From NCBI RefSeq assembly GCF_037975245.1, contig NC_092576.1, positions 25,743,611 to 25,807,610 on the forward strand: a stretch of DNA of 64,000 bases, given 5' to 3'. Position numbers and translations under genes: made by a program. The DNA comes from Apostichopus japonicus. Taxonomy: Eukaryota; Echinodermata; Holothuroidea; Aspidochirotida; Stichopodidae. The notes under the pieces were generated by a model that saw only the letters and a list, made by a program, of their open reading frames with translations, had not been told where the DNA came from and made no database searches. Of this stretch, positions 1 to 13,200 are shown piece after piece (position 1 is the stretch's first letter; each line of letters begins with the position of its first letter).

Positions 1-291
1 ATTAGTTATCAAACTATTGATAATAGTTTCAAATATTACATATCATAGAACATGTGTCAGGTTCGGAAGGACGAGAAGGTAGTATACGCTCCATCTTTTG
101 TGTTATGCATTATGTGAGGGTAACTGTAAATGTCAAATATTCTCTTTGTTTACGAATAGGAGGGGCTGCAGAGGATGGTGTGGGGAGGGGTCAGGGTCCC
201 AAAGGTAACTAAAAATTCCCAGTTTTGCAATTATCCATGCATGGTCAAGTTACAATATTCCCTATATTCTTCTGTTTCAACCATTTTATAG

Positions 292-389
292 TTCTATGGG
301 CTCCATACGAACATAATGAACGCGAGTATGTTCTGAATCTTCAGTCTGGTCGCTGGCTTCTGCTCAAAGATCCTGAATCATTTTTTCCT
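292..389 (+). CDS. Exon A1 (LQSGRW type, 98 nt)
   Basis: It is preceded by a pyrimidine-rich tract and TATAG and followed by GTAAGT. It enters in phase 1 and leaves in phase 0. It encodes [10 protein letters not shown]...[11 protein letters not shown]...ESFFP. A near-identical exon of the same length lies at 27347-27444, and shorter relatives lie at 10377, 35976 and 59848. Its upstream partner, an F-type exon, would be left of the window. Confidence 0.72.
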
Positions 390-3300
390 GTAAGTAATGC
401 GTGTGAGTTATAATAACCTTTACCTATTTACTTTAGGTAAAATCATAAGTCTGTCGTAGACAGTTTAAAATAAATGTGTCTCTGCCTAAATTCATCCTTT
501 AGTATGCATTATAGTTGTTGCCATCCCTTTGCCTTCAACACTAAAGCGTAAACAATTTCCAGACGGAGTGCAGATATACAATCCTGTTGCTCTTCGTGAG
601 TGTGGTGTTATTGGTTTAAGGTTTCAGAAGTTGACTTCAAGGCGTTAAATTTCGAAATCATACAGATGCTACTCCAACTATTAGATATTTTCTTCATAAA
701 CCTACCGCACCCTCCCCTACCCTTGCTTTTGGTCACACATCGGGCAGATTTACAAATATGATATTCCGAGTTTAAATTTCGCTTTAAATTACAAAAATTC
801 CCTGTTCCTTGAATTCGGGATAGAAGTGAACTCTAAAGACAGTTTTAAAAATATATAATGATGTATGTTTTACAGTTTTTTTTTTCATTTGAATATATAT
901 TGTCTTACCAGAAGTTCATAATATTTCTAGGTATATCCTGCAGTAAATCGTAAAGATCATATTATATCATACTATATTATAGTTAACATTGTAAATTCCT
1001 CTTTGTCATGACCAAGTTCCTTCCCGTCTTCTGCTTTAAATATCAAACCAAAGTTATAACAAAATGATAATTAAACATTAAATGGTTGCAAGCGCTGCCA
1101 GCGTAAAGTACAGAAGAGCTAGCTATAAACATGACGTCATTAAAAGAATGACAACTAGAAAACTTCATGCCAAAGAAATTATAGAACGAAAGTCCTAAAA
1201 ACCACTGAAGTATTTGCTTTATTATGATTTCTTCCGTCATATTAAAACTCCATATTTTAAAATATTTATGTTACACATATCGACTTTTGTTGATAAATGT
1301 CTATAGTGAGGTGAGGCAAGGCTACAGTAAGTAACCAAACAACAGAAATATCCATTGAACACGTGGCTGTACTAGGGGGGGGGTGCGCTGGTGTGAACCC
1401 CTTCCCCATATATACACTTATATATTCATATTCATTGAACATATGGCTGTAGCTAGAAGGGGATGTGCCGGTGGGCACTACCCCACCCCTCCCTTTCTCT
1501 CCCATTCACCAATGTTTTCGGCAAAATGATTTACCAGTCAGCCAAATGAAGGAAGTAGAAAACAGAGGAAATAAGAGAAGAAAAGAAGAGAAGAGAAGAA
1601 ATTACAGAGAATAAAGAAAGGAGGGAGAAAAGAGAGACAGTAGATACTAAGTGGGGGTGGCCCGGCCCTTGAACTAGTAAATAGGTTGCCATGTCACATC
1701 CCTCCCCCTTAAAAAAGTAATAATAATAATATTAAAAAAAATAAGAAAAAAATAACATTAATGTGTGATGCTAATAGTGGCTATCTATAAACGATGGGAG
1801 GTTTGTTTTAGTCGTTGTTGTTGTTTATGCCAGTCTTAATCGTCTTCTAAAATTTATTTTTGAACAACAAAAACTAAGAAACATTGACTGAAGAATGAGA
1901 AATCCTAAACAAATATGAGCATTTCAACGTTTTGCTAAAGCATCATTTTGCATCCAAGCCACCTAACATTACAACAATATCTCCCCGTATACCCCTACGT
2001 CAGGGCAACATCCCCTACTCAAGGTGACTAGGGAAGGATCCGCCCGGGGCTCCAACTATACTAATTACGCCACTGAAGAGAGAGAGAGAAGGAGAACGAG
2101 AAAGACGAAAGATAGGGTGCGTGGTGCAGGAAGGGGAAGGGATTGGAATGCGTATGTAGACAACTCCCTATTGCATTTAAAACTGATATGCAACATATAC
2201 TACAGGTCGAAGTTTAGTCCCATGTTAGCACAGACATACCGTAAACATCAGCATTTAAATGAGTATGGACTCCAACTAGGGGACCTTCAGCGGACACCTA
2301 CACACTGGACCCCAATCCGTTTAACTCACACTTTGTTTATCAACATATCCTACCGGTATTTTCATCTTTAGTCTCCAAAACATGCCCTCCCCTCTCCCTA
2401 TGTATAATGCTCTGGCCTCGCACCTGATTAAATATCATTTTCCTTAACAACTTTTTTATGCTTTATTTACAGAAGTTGAAAATTGGGAAAGATCTGACGG
2501 ATGCTGATTATGCAAATGAGGTAAGACACAGAATATTCGTAAGATTTGAAAATGTGTGTGTATGTGTGTGAGGGGGCGTGTGTCTGGGGTGGGTGTAGAG
2601 ATGAATGAGGCTCTACAAGATCTCATTGGTATTCGATTCTTTTCGGTTTGATTGGTCAGGTTTAAGAAATGTGTGTAACCAATAACAAAGGCCTATTAAA
2701 CGCATTATGAGTGCATCATTGTCACTAAACAGCTAAACAGTATATTTCTACATATTTATTTGAATATTCTGGCGTTGGTGTAGGTTGCGACAACAGGTGC
2801 TTTTAACGAAAATCAGTGCATCTCATATTATGTCTCACTTTTACCTAAAGGAAATTTGCAAGTGATGCCATACCTTGAAACAATTCGCTCCGTAAATGCA
2901 TCTTTACACGAGAGTTAATCATGATACCTTTTGGTTCCTTGCTTTAGCAAAAGGAACATATATAGTCAACTTGGCGCGTCTGTGCGTGTATGTATGTGTG
3001 TCTGTGACACTTCCTTGGGTACACTGTAACTAACAAAGAAAGTTGAACTTAACTCAAACTTGGAATATAGATCCGTCATAGAAAGAAGGTGTACCTATTG
3101 TTTCTGGTGCCTGTAAAGGTCACCAAAGTTCAGTTGAGGCTAAAAACCAAATTAATAAACAAAAGCAATAACTCTCATTGGCAGGGTCTGACATGGTTGA
3201 ATGGGTTAAGGGGGTATTTCAAAACATAACGGTTATGTAATCCAAGGTCAATTAGGGTTAGTTGGCGCGAAGTGCCTAAACAATTTTGGCCGAAAATGCC

Positions 3301-6300
3301 TCTCAGGTCGCTGGAAATGGCACTTCCCAGGAATACAAATAGGAGAAATACTAGCGAAATCATAAATACCCCAAAAAATAAGGTCAGGGAGAAGAGCGCC
3401 TCCCTCCGTCCCGTGTTTTGTTTTTTAGTATAAAAGTACTTATAGGATGATCATACAGACTCGTTTTTTTTTTATATTAGACTGTCACACTACATCTGAC
3501 TAGGAGGTCAAAAGGTTGAGGGTCAAATATTACAAATATACTTATTTTCAGAGATATGGGGCAAAGAAAAAGGGTCAATATGTCTATTACATGATAAAGC
3601 TTTGTATGCTCTATAGATGAAACCAACCCCCGCCTTAATATGACACCTGATTCTCAAGTTATGAGTGGCCAAAAGTTTTTTGATAACGTTACAGCTATTA
3701 ACATTATTTAGGACAGGGTGCATATCACGTTAAAATTGGACACCTGGTATTCAACAGGTTCTCAAAAGGACCAACGGTTGATTTGTGATATTTTTAAGAA
3801 CAGTATTGTGTGTACATCCAAATAAAATTTTGGGGACAGTTCTGCTCCCTTGTAAATATATACTCTTAAGCAAGGAACCATACTGCCCTTGAGCTCTTGC
3901 TATATAATCCTACAAAACATCTCCACTTTGTGGTCTCTAATGCTATATAATAAAGCTCACACTATTAACACATAATAGAATCACAATCATTATTTTCCCA
4001 ATATTTACACTTTTTATTTTTTCGTTTTACTAAGGTCGAAGCCTTCCGGACACGCTACAGGTAGGCCTTTATCAACACTCACCAGTTTTGGTCATAAACT
4101 AGACAGAAACCTCTTTTTCTTCTCTTCTTCTTCAGCCGTTGTCGATTCACTGCTGAATGAAGGCCTCAGCATGATATCTCCAACTCTCTCTCTCTCCCTT
4201 GAATGTGTGTACCGATTGGTTTCATTCCAGAATTTCTGTATTTCATGTCTCCATCTCTTTCTTTGCCTGCCTCTGTTCCATTTTCCCTTCAAGCGGTGTC
4301 CATACAGTGGTTAGCGTGCTTCATCTTCCATCTCCCCTTCTAGTGACATGGCCGGCCCATGTCCATTTACGGTGTTTGATTAATTCCATTATATCCAGAC
4401 CTCTGCCTGTTCCCTTCTTGGTTTTGTGATCTTTGTATGTTATGTTAAGCATACTCCTCTCCATTTACGGTGTTTGATTAATTCCATTATGTCCAGAACC
4501 TCTGCCTGTTCCCTTCTTGGTTTTGTGATCTTTGTATGTTATGTTAAGCATACTCATCTCCATGTTATGTTGTGCGGCTGCTAACTTTCTTTCCATTTCA
4601 ATTGTTAGTGTCCATGATTCTGATGCATATGTCATTGATGGGAGAATGCATTGGTCATACACTTTCCTTTTTAAGCATAACGGTAGATTGCCCTTCATGA
4701 TGTGGCTGTATCTGCCAAATGCTTGCTACCCTGATTTGATCCTCCTCCTTATTTCATTATCTTGATTCCTTTCGGTGATAGTGAACCTTTGTCCCAGTTA
4801 AATGTAGTCAGAAACATGTTCCAATTCTGTTCCATTAATGATGATTGGTTTGTGTTTAACTGATTGGTCTGCCATTACTTTGGTCTTCTTCATATTCATT
4901 TTCAGTCCTCTTTTTCTGCTAGCTATGTCCAAGTCCTGTAACATGCTGTCCATTTCGTTGAAGTTGTTAGCTATGATTGATATATCTTCAGCAAAACAGA
5001 GATGATTGAACTTCTCCCCATTAACATTGATACCTTTATCTTCCCAAGTGATGTCTTTGAAGATGTGTTCTACGAATGCTGTAAAGAGCTTTGGAGATAT
5101 GATATCTCCCTGCCTCACTCCTTTCCGTATTGGTATTATGTTGCTTTCTTTGTTTAACTTAGTAGTTGTGCTGCCAGTATAGATGTCTTTGATTACTTTG
5201 ATGTAGTTAGGGTTGATGTCTTGCTCTTTCAGTGCCTCGAGAACTGCCCAGGTTTCAACGAAATCGAAAGCTTTCTCATAGTCCACGAAGGCGACACATA
5301 CAGGTATATTGAACTCCTGATATTTTTTCTTAAGTTAGATGTGATCTATTGTTGGGATTTTTTTCTGAATCCCGCCTGCTCCCTTGGTTGGTTGTCGTCT
5401 AGAAAGTCTTTCCAGTCTGTTTTTCAGAATCTTCGTATAAAGCTTGTATATATTGAATAGGAGGCTAATGGGCCGGTAGTTGTTCAAGTCCCCTTTGTCT
5501 CCTTTTTTGTGCAATATTATCATGTTGGCATCTTTCCACTTTTGAGACACCTTCCCTTGTTGAAGAAAAACTGTGAAGAGTATTGCCAGTTCCTTATAAC
5601 TGCATCCCCTGCTTCTTTTAGTGTTTCCATCATTATGTTGTCCTGTCCAGGGGGCTTGCCCCGTTTCATTTGGCTTAAAGCATATTCTACTTCCCAGCAT
5701 TAAACTGTGGGTACTTTCTCCTGAGAATCATCTAAATCTCCGATTTGCTTATTGCTTTGGCATAGTTCTTTAGAATTTCTTTATTTTCCGCAGAATATCA
5801 TCCTGGTATGTTACTTCCTGCCTATTTGAGTCCAGAAGTTTATTGACTTTCTTTGTTCCCTGGCCAAGCTTCTTGTTGGTTTTCTTAATACTCCTGTTGT
5901 TTTCTATTTTGTCATGTATCATTTTGGTGTTGTAGTTTCTGACATCCTCACGTATCTTCTTCCTGATAGTATTGCAGGTTTCCCTGCACTCTATGTTGTC
6001 AGTACCTTGACTGTCTATCTTCATTTGTCTACGTTTGCCAATCAGTTTCCTTGTGCTGTCTGATAGTTTTCTAAATATGTCTTTGGTTTTCCTGCCTACT
6101 ACATTGAGTGAAGTTTCTTGAATGATGTTTATTGTCTCTTGGTTCCATGTGTCGAGATCTTGCTCTCTCCACTCGTCGTTAAGTGTACCAAACTTGTTTG
6201 CTAGTTCCAGTTGGAATTCATGGTTTCTTTATGTGAGTTGTCTAGGTGAATGTTGCTATACTTTGGTCTAAGTAGCTTCTTTCTCTCTAACTTAGTGCTG

Positions 6301-9300
6301 ATTTGGAACTTCCCCATTACCATTCTGTGGTCGCTGCCTATGTTGACTTTCTTGAGAACATTTACGTCCTTGACAATGTTTACATCTGATGAAAGGATAA
6401 AATCAATTTCATTCTTTTTGGCTCTATCTGGATTTATCCAAGTCCACTTCCTGTTTGCTCTTTTCTTGAAAAATGTATTCAGGATTTTTAACTTGCTGCT
6501 GATGGCAATTTCGACTAGTCTGTCTCTCCTGTCATTGTGCTGTCCATGTCCTAAATTTCCAATCACTGATTCTTCACCATTTTCCTTCTTTCCGACCTTT
6601 GAATGTACATCTCCCATCATTTCAGTAAAGTGTCTCTTTTTGTTTTGAAGCAGCTCATTGATTTCCTCATACAGTTTCTCTACCTCTCCATCATCATAAC
6701 TGCTAGTGGGTGCATATACTTCAATGATTTTGAGACTGTATATTTTATTTATCTTGATAGTGAGCTGTGCCAGTCGTTCATTGACTCGTTTGAATTCCGT
6801 TGCACTTCCTGCCAGACTTTTATGAACTAGAAATCCTACTCCTGCCTAACTGTTATCCTTCTTCCCCATATGGAATAGATGGTGGCCACTTTTTAGCTGT
6901 TCAAGTTGTTCTCCTCTTCTCCGAACTTCACTGAGACCAATGACATCCCACTTCAACTCTTCTAGCTTTTGTTCCAACTCTATCAGTCTATCTTCACCCA
7001 GTAGCGTTCTGATATTGTAAGTTCCTACGTTCAGGTTCCATTGGTGGCCTGACCTTACCCAGAGATTCTTCGCACCCACTGCTCCTTTCCTGACTGAACC
7101 GCCACCTTGGTCCAATGATGCAGAGCTGCTGGGCACTGGGGGCCGTAGTAATGAAGACTTTGAAGACGGGTTGGAAGAGATAAGGGTTGCTGGATGGCCG
7201 CTGTTGGCTCTTAACTTAGCCAACTCCCTTAATTAAGACAAATCTTGTTTTTAGTTCTATCAGGGTGTCCAACCACCCTCCTCACTAGTCTAGATGAAGA
7301 TAACTAGTGGGGTTGCCGGTTTAGCCACCGACGGCCCGACCCTGAAACAGGTAGTACTGGCTTACAGTTTACTAGTAGCAGGTAGTAGTAAATGACCTGA
7401 CCTGACCAGAAACCTCAGTCCCCATATTATTAATAACGTTACATTGAAATGAATTATAGAGCTGTTATGTTCAACAAAATCTTCGATCCATATTTTTGGA
7501 ACGATTTAAGTTTCAGACTCTTAATGGATCCATTCATTTTGTGTCCAGATTTAATTGTGATTAGACTGTTATGTACAATAATGAATCCGAAAACTACAAT
7601 GTGCAATGATGAAAGCGATTTGAATTGTAAACAAATAAAGTTTGATATTATTCATAATGAAAGTAAATTTCAGAGAATCCTTGTTTGTTCTTCGACCAAT
7701 TACTCATAATTCATCAACTTTGAATAAACTAAAAATACCTGCTAGTGAAAATCACCTGTTACAATGTTTTGTTTTAAAGTGTCCATGACACGAAAATTTC
7801 AACGTCCTCTCTTTTTGGGATCCATCTCAGCATGCTTTCTAGAACATATATCAACCATTCTGCTAGTTAAAAATTTGATTTTTTCCATTCGAAAATTGAG
7901 ATTTAATCTACCCTCTTCGGGCTTGAAAAGCTCGTTCGGCTGAACATTTTCCTAATCTGATGACGTCATATGACGTCATGTTATGAACTCATTTGGCTCT
8001 CGCTGATTCCTCCAAACACATATCATACTTATAGTACTAGAAGTGAACATAAATACACAAAACAATCGATAACAAGTCGGCGCGAAATCAGATCGAAATT
8101 TCCCGTGGAATGTCAGATTTATAACCAAATGGGCAACCGAAGTTCAAAGTGATAGTGGTTCTTCACCACGCAGTGAAATTGGGCTATTATTAGAATGCCC
8201 TTTCTCATATTCGAAGCAGAGTGTGAAGGCGATAATCACGCCAATATTGAACCGAACGTTGAGGGTGGGCTTTAGGTGTTAGAACCGTATCAGTTCGAGC
8301 CTGTTAAACGAGCCGTAATTGAAGCTCCACAACATATTGAAGAACAAACCCGTTCGGAACTATTGCAAGGATTATACAACGTAGTAAAAAATTATTAACG
8401 AGGCATTTAAAAACAAAATCCAGTCCATTTTGTGTATGTGTTGCTGAAATTCGCGGAACCCCCTAAACCGTATTGTTCGTTGTGTTACGGTGACGTACAA
8501 CCCATATGTACATTATTTTCGCTATGTATTCATATGCATGTACAAGGATCGCCACTTGCCCATGGGAGGTTTCCTGTTTTCCAATCTGGTCTTCAGAGTT
8601 TTTAATGTGGAATACTTAACAAAAAACGACTCGCTTATATCGACCCGTTAAAGCCCATTTGTTTTATTTCATAAAAAAAAGGAGGGATTGTAGTTTGCTT
8701 CCGTAAAGTGTTCGCTGCATACAGAGCTGTATACTGGCTAAGGCCAGTGAATTGGCGCTGGTGTCGTGCACTACCTTGGTCATAATCGCCGTGTTTTTTT
8801 TTTCGTCTTTCGGCCATCGATGAAGGCTAATTGCATGGGTTATGATATTTGTGCAGTCCCCAACAACACATCGGACCAGCATTTCTCTCGGATATTTCAC
8901 AACATGTTGTAAAACAAACTAAAAATTTCTAGCGATATAGCGTAATACAGTGGTTGTTCTCTCAATGTAGATGTGCGTGTATGTGTGACGGTTAGATCGT
9001 CGAGCATCCGATACCTGCCTGGACTTGGCACTTGCGTTCCTAACATGACGTCATCATTGTATTGTATTGAAATCGCATTTTCAGATATCTATTTTCGGAT
9101 GCGAATATTAAAACATTAATTTCTAATTAGTCCTTGTGGTTTTCTAGGTGATGAGGATAGTTTTAAACATAGATCTTCTCATTGATCAGACGAAGTTACT
9201 CTTGATTAGTTTGATTGCTTGTGTCATGGTCTCCTTAAATTATTTAAAATACCTACTTGTGAAAATCACCATGCTAATCATAGAGATACTAAAATACAAT

Positions 9301-10149
9301 ATTCTGATGAACTATTGCTGTTAGATGTTAACTGAGGGACCACAATTGAAATAAGTCTCCCGAACAGACTTTTCTGTGTTATCTCTACACCATGTGACTT
9401 GTTTTGTGCTTAGTATGTTTGGACCGAAATAAATCAAATTAAAATCAGAATAACTTACAAGGTGCATTGGACAATCATCATGCCCCCCCCCCTCCCTCCC
9501 CCTTCTCCTTCTCTATATCAATTATCAACATAAATTTAACATAAAACATGAAAAGTAAAGTATAGTTTCAATGGGTAGAGATCAACATAAGAAATGATAC
9601 ATGTTGATTTCATTTTCTAAACTAAAAGGTTACCTGTCAGTAGATAAGATTACATTTATAAGTAAGAATCCTTCATCAAATTACAGTTTTTCACGATATA
9701 TTATCGGCAGTAAATAAATAGTATATTTATTGTTTGGCGGTTGTTTAGGACATTTATACAAGAAACGTTGGAATGTTATTAACTGTGCTCGATTACTGTT
9801 AATTATATTGATTTTCTCCCTTTTCTTCTTCATTTCCACTTGAAACATTTGATAATTGTTTGCTGCCTCCGTCCGTTGCTTCAAAATCAATTCCCGTGGG
9901 GATGAAATCTAGAGACATTAAAGGTATATACGTATCGTCAAGTTAGTCAGTTTTCAATTAGAATTTCAGTTTATCAGATTTTCTCATCAATGTTTATTTA
10001 TTCAACTATTGTACTACTTTTAGTGTGTACACAATTGAATCAGAAATTTCAACTTTAAGGATGTGATTTAGTTAATTAACTCTCTTATCAACAACAAATT
10101 TGTGTATTTATATGTTATACACATATTATATATATTTATATATAAATAA

Positions 10150-10248
<99 letters not shown>

Positions 10249-13200
10249 AATCGTAATGAGTTGGAAAATCAAGAACAGTTAAAAAATTCAGCCTGTATAT
10301 TCTTCTCTGTAGATTCTTACGTATTACATGATGTATCGTATATTCTATAGCACACGTTTGTATTTTTACATCTTAGTGTCGGTGGGGAATTACGATACCA
10401 GTCTGAACCTTCAATCCGGTGCTTCGAAGGTATGTTTTGTTCGTAGGGTATTTATTTCCACAGAAACTTTAATGTGTATGAAACCATTTTGGATAAAAAA
10501 AAAAAAAATACTTGCTTCAAAGTTGTTAACCACACCTTGTAGAGTATAATGAAACATTGTGGAATGTCAACTATTTTAATTTGGAATTGTGATGAACTAT
10601 TGATTACATGTAGAAATAAATATATTATTTTATATGCAATTTGAGATTTTCTAAGCTAATTATCTAAATGATACATACAATACCAAACTCACATTTTCCA
10701 TTTTTTTTCATCAAAATAAACAAGATATTAACTTTCCATTTCATTAAATAATCTCTTTACCATCAACTGTAACGTACAGAAAGAACGAAGTCAACTTGTC
10801 TTTATTGTCATTTCATTCATATGGATATATTTGTTACGAACACATCAATGACATACCATACATTTCCTTCTGACTACTCATTGTCGTACTTTGTCACACA
10901 ATAATGTAGCATATTTAGGAGCTGCATATTCTGTTCAGTCAAACTTATCTTCTATTCTTAAAAAAATAAAACAGTTATGACGTATTATTTACACTACAAT
11001 TTCTTTTCGTAGAATAGTATGTTTGCCTTTATGATTAACCCTTACCCAACACGAATAACTATTAAGTATTCGCTAAGTATTCGAATAGCTATATAGTTGG
11101 TATTTCAAAAATTTAAGTATTCAGACTTAAGAATGCCTAATCTAATTCTTAAAATAACTAAACCAATAGGTAATTGAATACTTCTTTCCTGTAAATGCTT
11201 AATCGAATACTAAACATAGGTATTCCAATAAGTATTCGAATACCTATTTCATTGAATACCTAAGGAATGCCTATTCGAATGCTTATTAACTTTTGTTAGA
11301 TGGTCAGCTCTTACATAAAGTTTTGTTTTGTACCATAGTTTTACTTGTTTATTAGTGTACTGTGCAGTGCTCACTGTACAGAGGGGCTATACAATTGTAC
11401 ACTATATTTGTATGTTGTATTGTGACAGGAAAAGAGTGGATTGAAACCTCTACACTCTTACCTCTTCTGGGTTGCTAGGCAACTATCTTCTTGTTTCTGA
11501 AATTTAACCCTCACAGGAAATGGGGTCTGTGTGTATATATTTTAGTTACAAAGGGACTTTTACGAGGGGTATAAGGAGTTAGGCAGTTGGCTATAAGTAT
11601 CTGAGTAAGGCAATTGCAAAAGAAGAGAAAGATATTTTTAATGGCTGGATAGTTTGTTTTAAACCTTTATTTACAAGTTACTGTAGTCCTTTTCATTTTA
11701 TGGAAGTTGTGATATTCAACTGACAGTCTGGAACACTATTTTATGATAAAGGATATTAGTTTACAATAAATGATATTCCGGGACACCATTTCTTATAAAG
11801 GACATTGTTTTGCTACAGAGGATATTGACATTATTTTACTGAAGGATACCCAGCGACACCATTGCCTATAAATCAAAGGATACTATTTTGTTGGGATTGG
11901 ACATTCATAATACCATTGATTGTTTTCAACTATACTGATGTCGTGGAATATCTGATGTCGTGGAAGATCTGATGTCGTAGAATACTTGATGTCACCAGCA
12001 GGCCAACTCATCAGAACATATTCTTAAACAAAGTGTATTTACCTAATCATTCTTCAGAATTCTGGTTATTCTCATTATTTGTTTGGAGAGTTTTAATCAA
12101 GGAGCTACGACAACAAGCTGGCCAAATTCCTATCTCACCTTACTTGGAACTGATTAGCGTACAAGTATTCAATAAGTATTCGAGTAAGCATTCAGAAACC
12201 TGTTAAGCCTTCATAACATAACTAATAAGCACACAAGTATTCGAATACTAGCGAAAAAGTATTCGATTAACTATAAGTATTCGTCAGAGCCAAATTAGTT
12301 AAATGAGCGAATACTCATATATATATATAAATATGTAAATGAACTAAGTATTAAAATAGCTATTCCAAAAGTTACTCGAATACCTATTCGAATACCTATT
12401 CAAATGCCTACAGGTATTCGAATACTTCACTCATTTACATATTTCGGCTCTGACGAAAGCTTATATTTATTCGTATTAGTATTCGAATACCTTATTTTGT
12501 ACTGTGTGTTATATGGTAATTTTACTGAATACTAAGGAAATCTCTGAATACTTATCGAATACTTATCGAATATATTCGTGTTAGGTAAGGAGAATTAATT
12601 TGTTTCAAACATATGGAACAGTTTCTTAACTTGATCAATTAATTTCTTATTATACATCCAGACCGGATTGTAAATTTGACGACCAAACAAAATAAGCTGC
12701 TTAAACTGATAAATGTGGCGCTCGTTCAATTCAGATGTACTGGAAAAGAATGCAAAAAATACACCCCCCCCCCCTTCCCTCCAAACCCGGTCCCAACCGT
12801 CTGGCTGTTGCAAAATATAGAGTTTTATTTTCTGCTTTGGAGGATACAGGTGTGTTACAGTTGTCGACATTGAATTATTTGATTTGTAACCCATTCATCC
12901 ATTACCGCAGAAAGAGAAAAGAACATCATGATAAAAAGTAACAACAGCTGTTATAACTTGTTCCACATATTGTAGAAACAGCGGGAATTACAGGGAACAC
13001 GGTCATGTACACGTCGGTAAGGAATCGATATTTAGCTGTGGGATGAAACATTTATTATGTTTCTGGAGTTTTGTTTACTTGTTTTTTTTGTAGATTTAAA
13101 TGCCGTTTTACTACTTCAACAATACAGTTCATTGAGCTGTTTTCCGATTGGAACATTCAAAGTTTATCCATATTCGGTTATCTGATTATAGCAAATAAAT

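Larger units (their letters stand above)
7773..9239. mobile_element. TIR-bounded insertion with THAP-like and YQFEPV-like remnants
   Basis: The ends TTTAAAGTGTCCATGACAC (7773-7791) and, inverted, GTGTCATGGTCTCCTTAAA (9221-9239) match at 16 of 19 positions. The whole block is absent from the duplicate (around 33690). Outside it a direct repeat of about 25 bp (AAAATACCTgCTaGTGAAAA at about 7731 and 9247) flanks both sides, while the duplicate has it once. Inside are a decayed THAP-like reading frame (minus), a short acidic frame ending in a PYQFEPV motif (plus) and three perfect TGACGTCA sites. Superfamily not determined. Confidence 0.6.

Noticed and set aside
6250-6830. Plus-strand open frames of 132 and 75 codons rich in Phe/Leu
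   Set aside because: They are antisense shadows of the LINE endonuclease frame.
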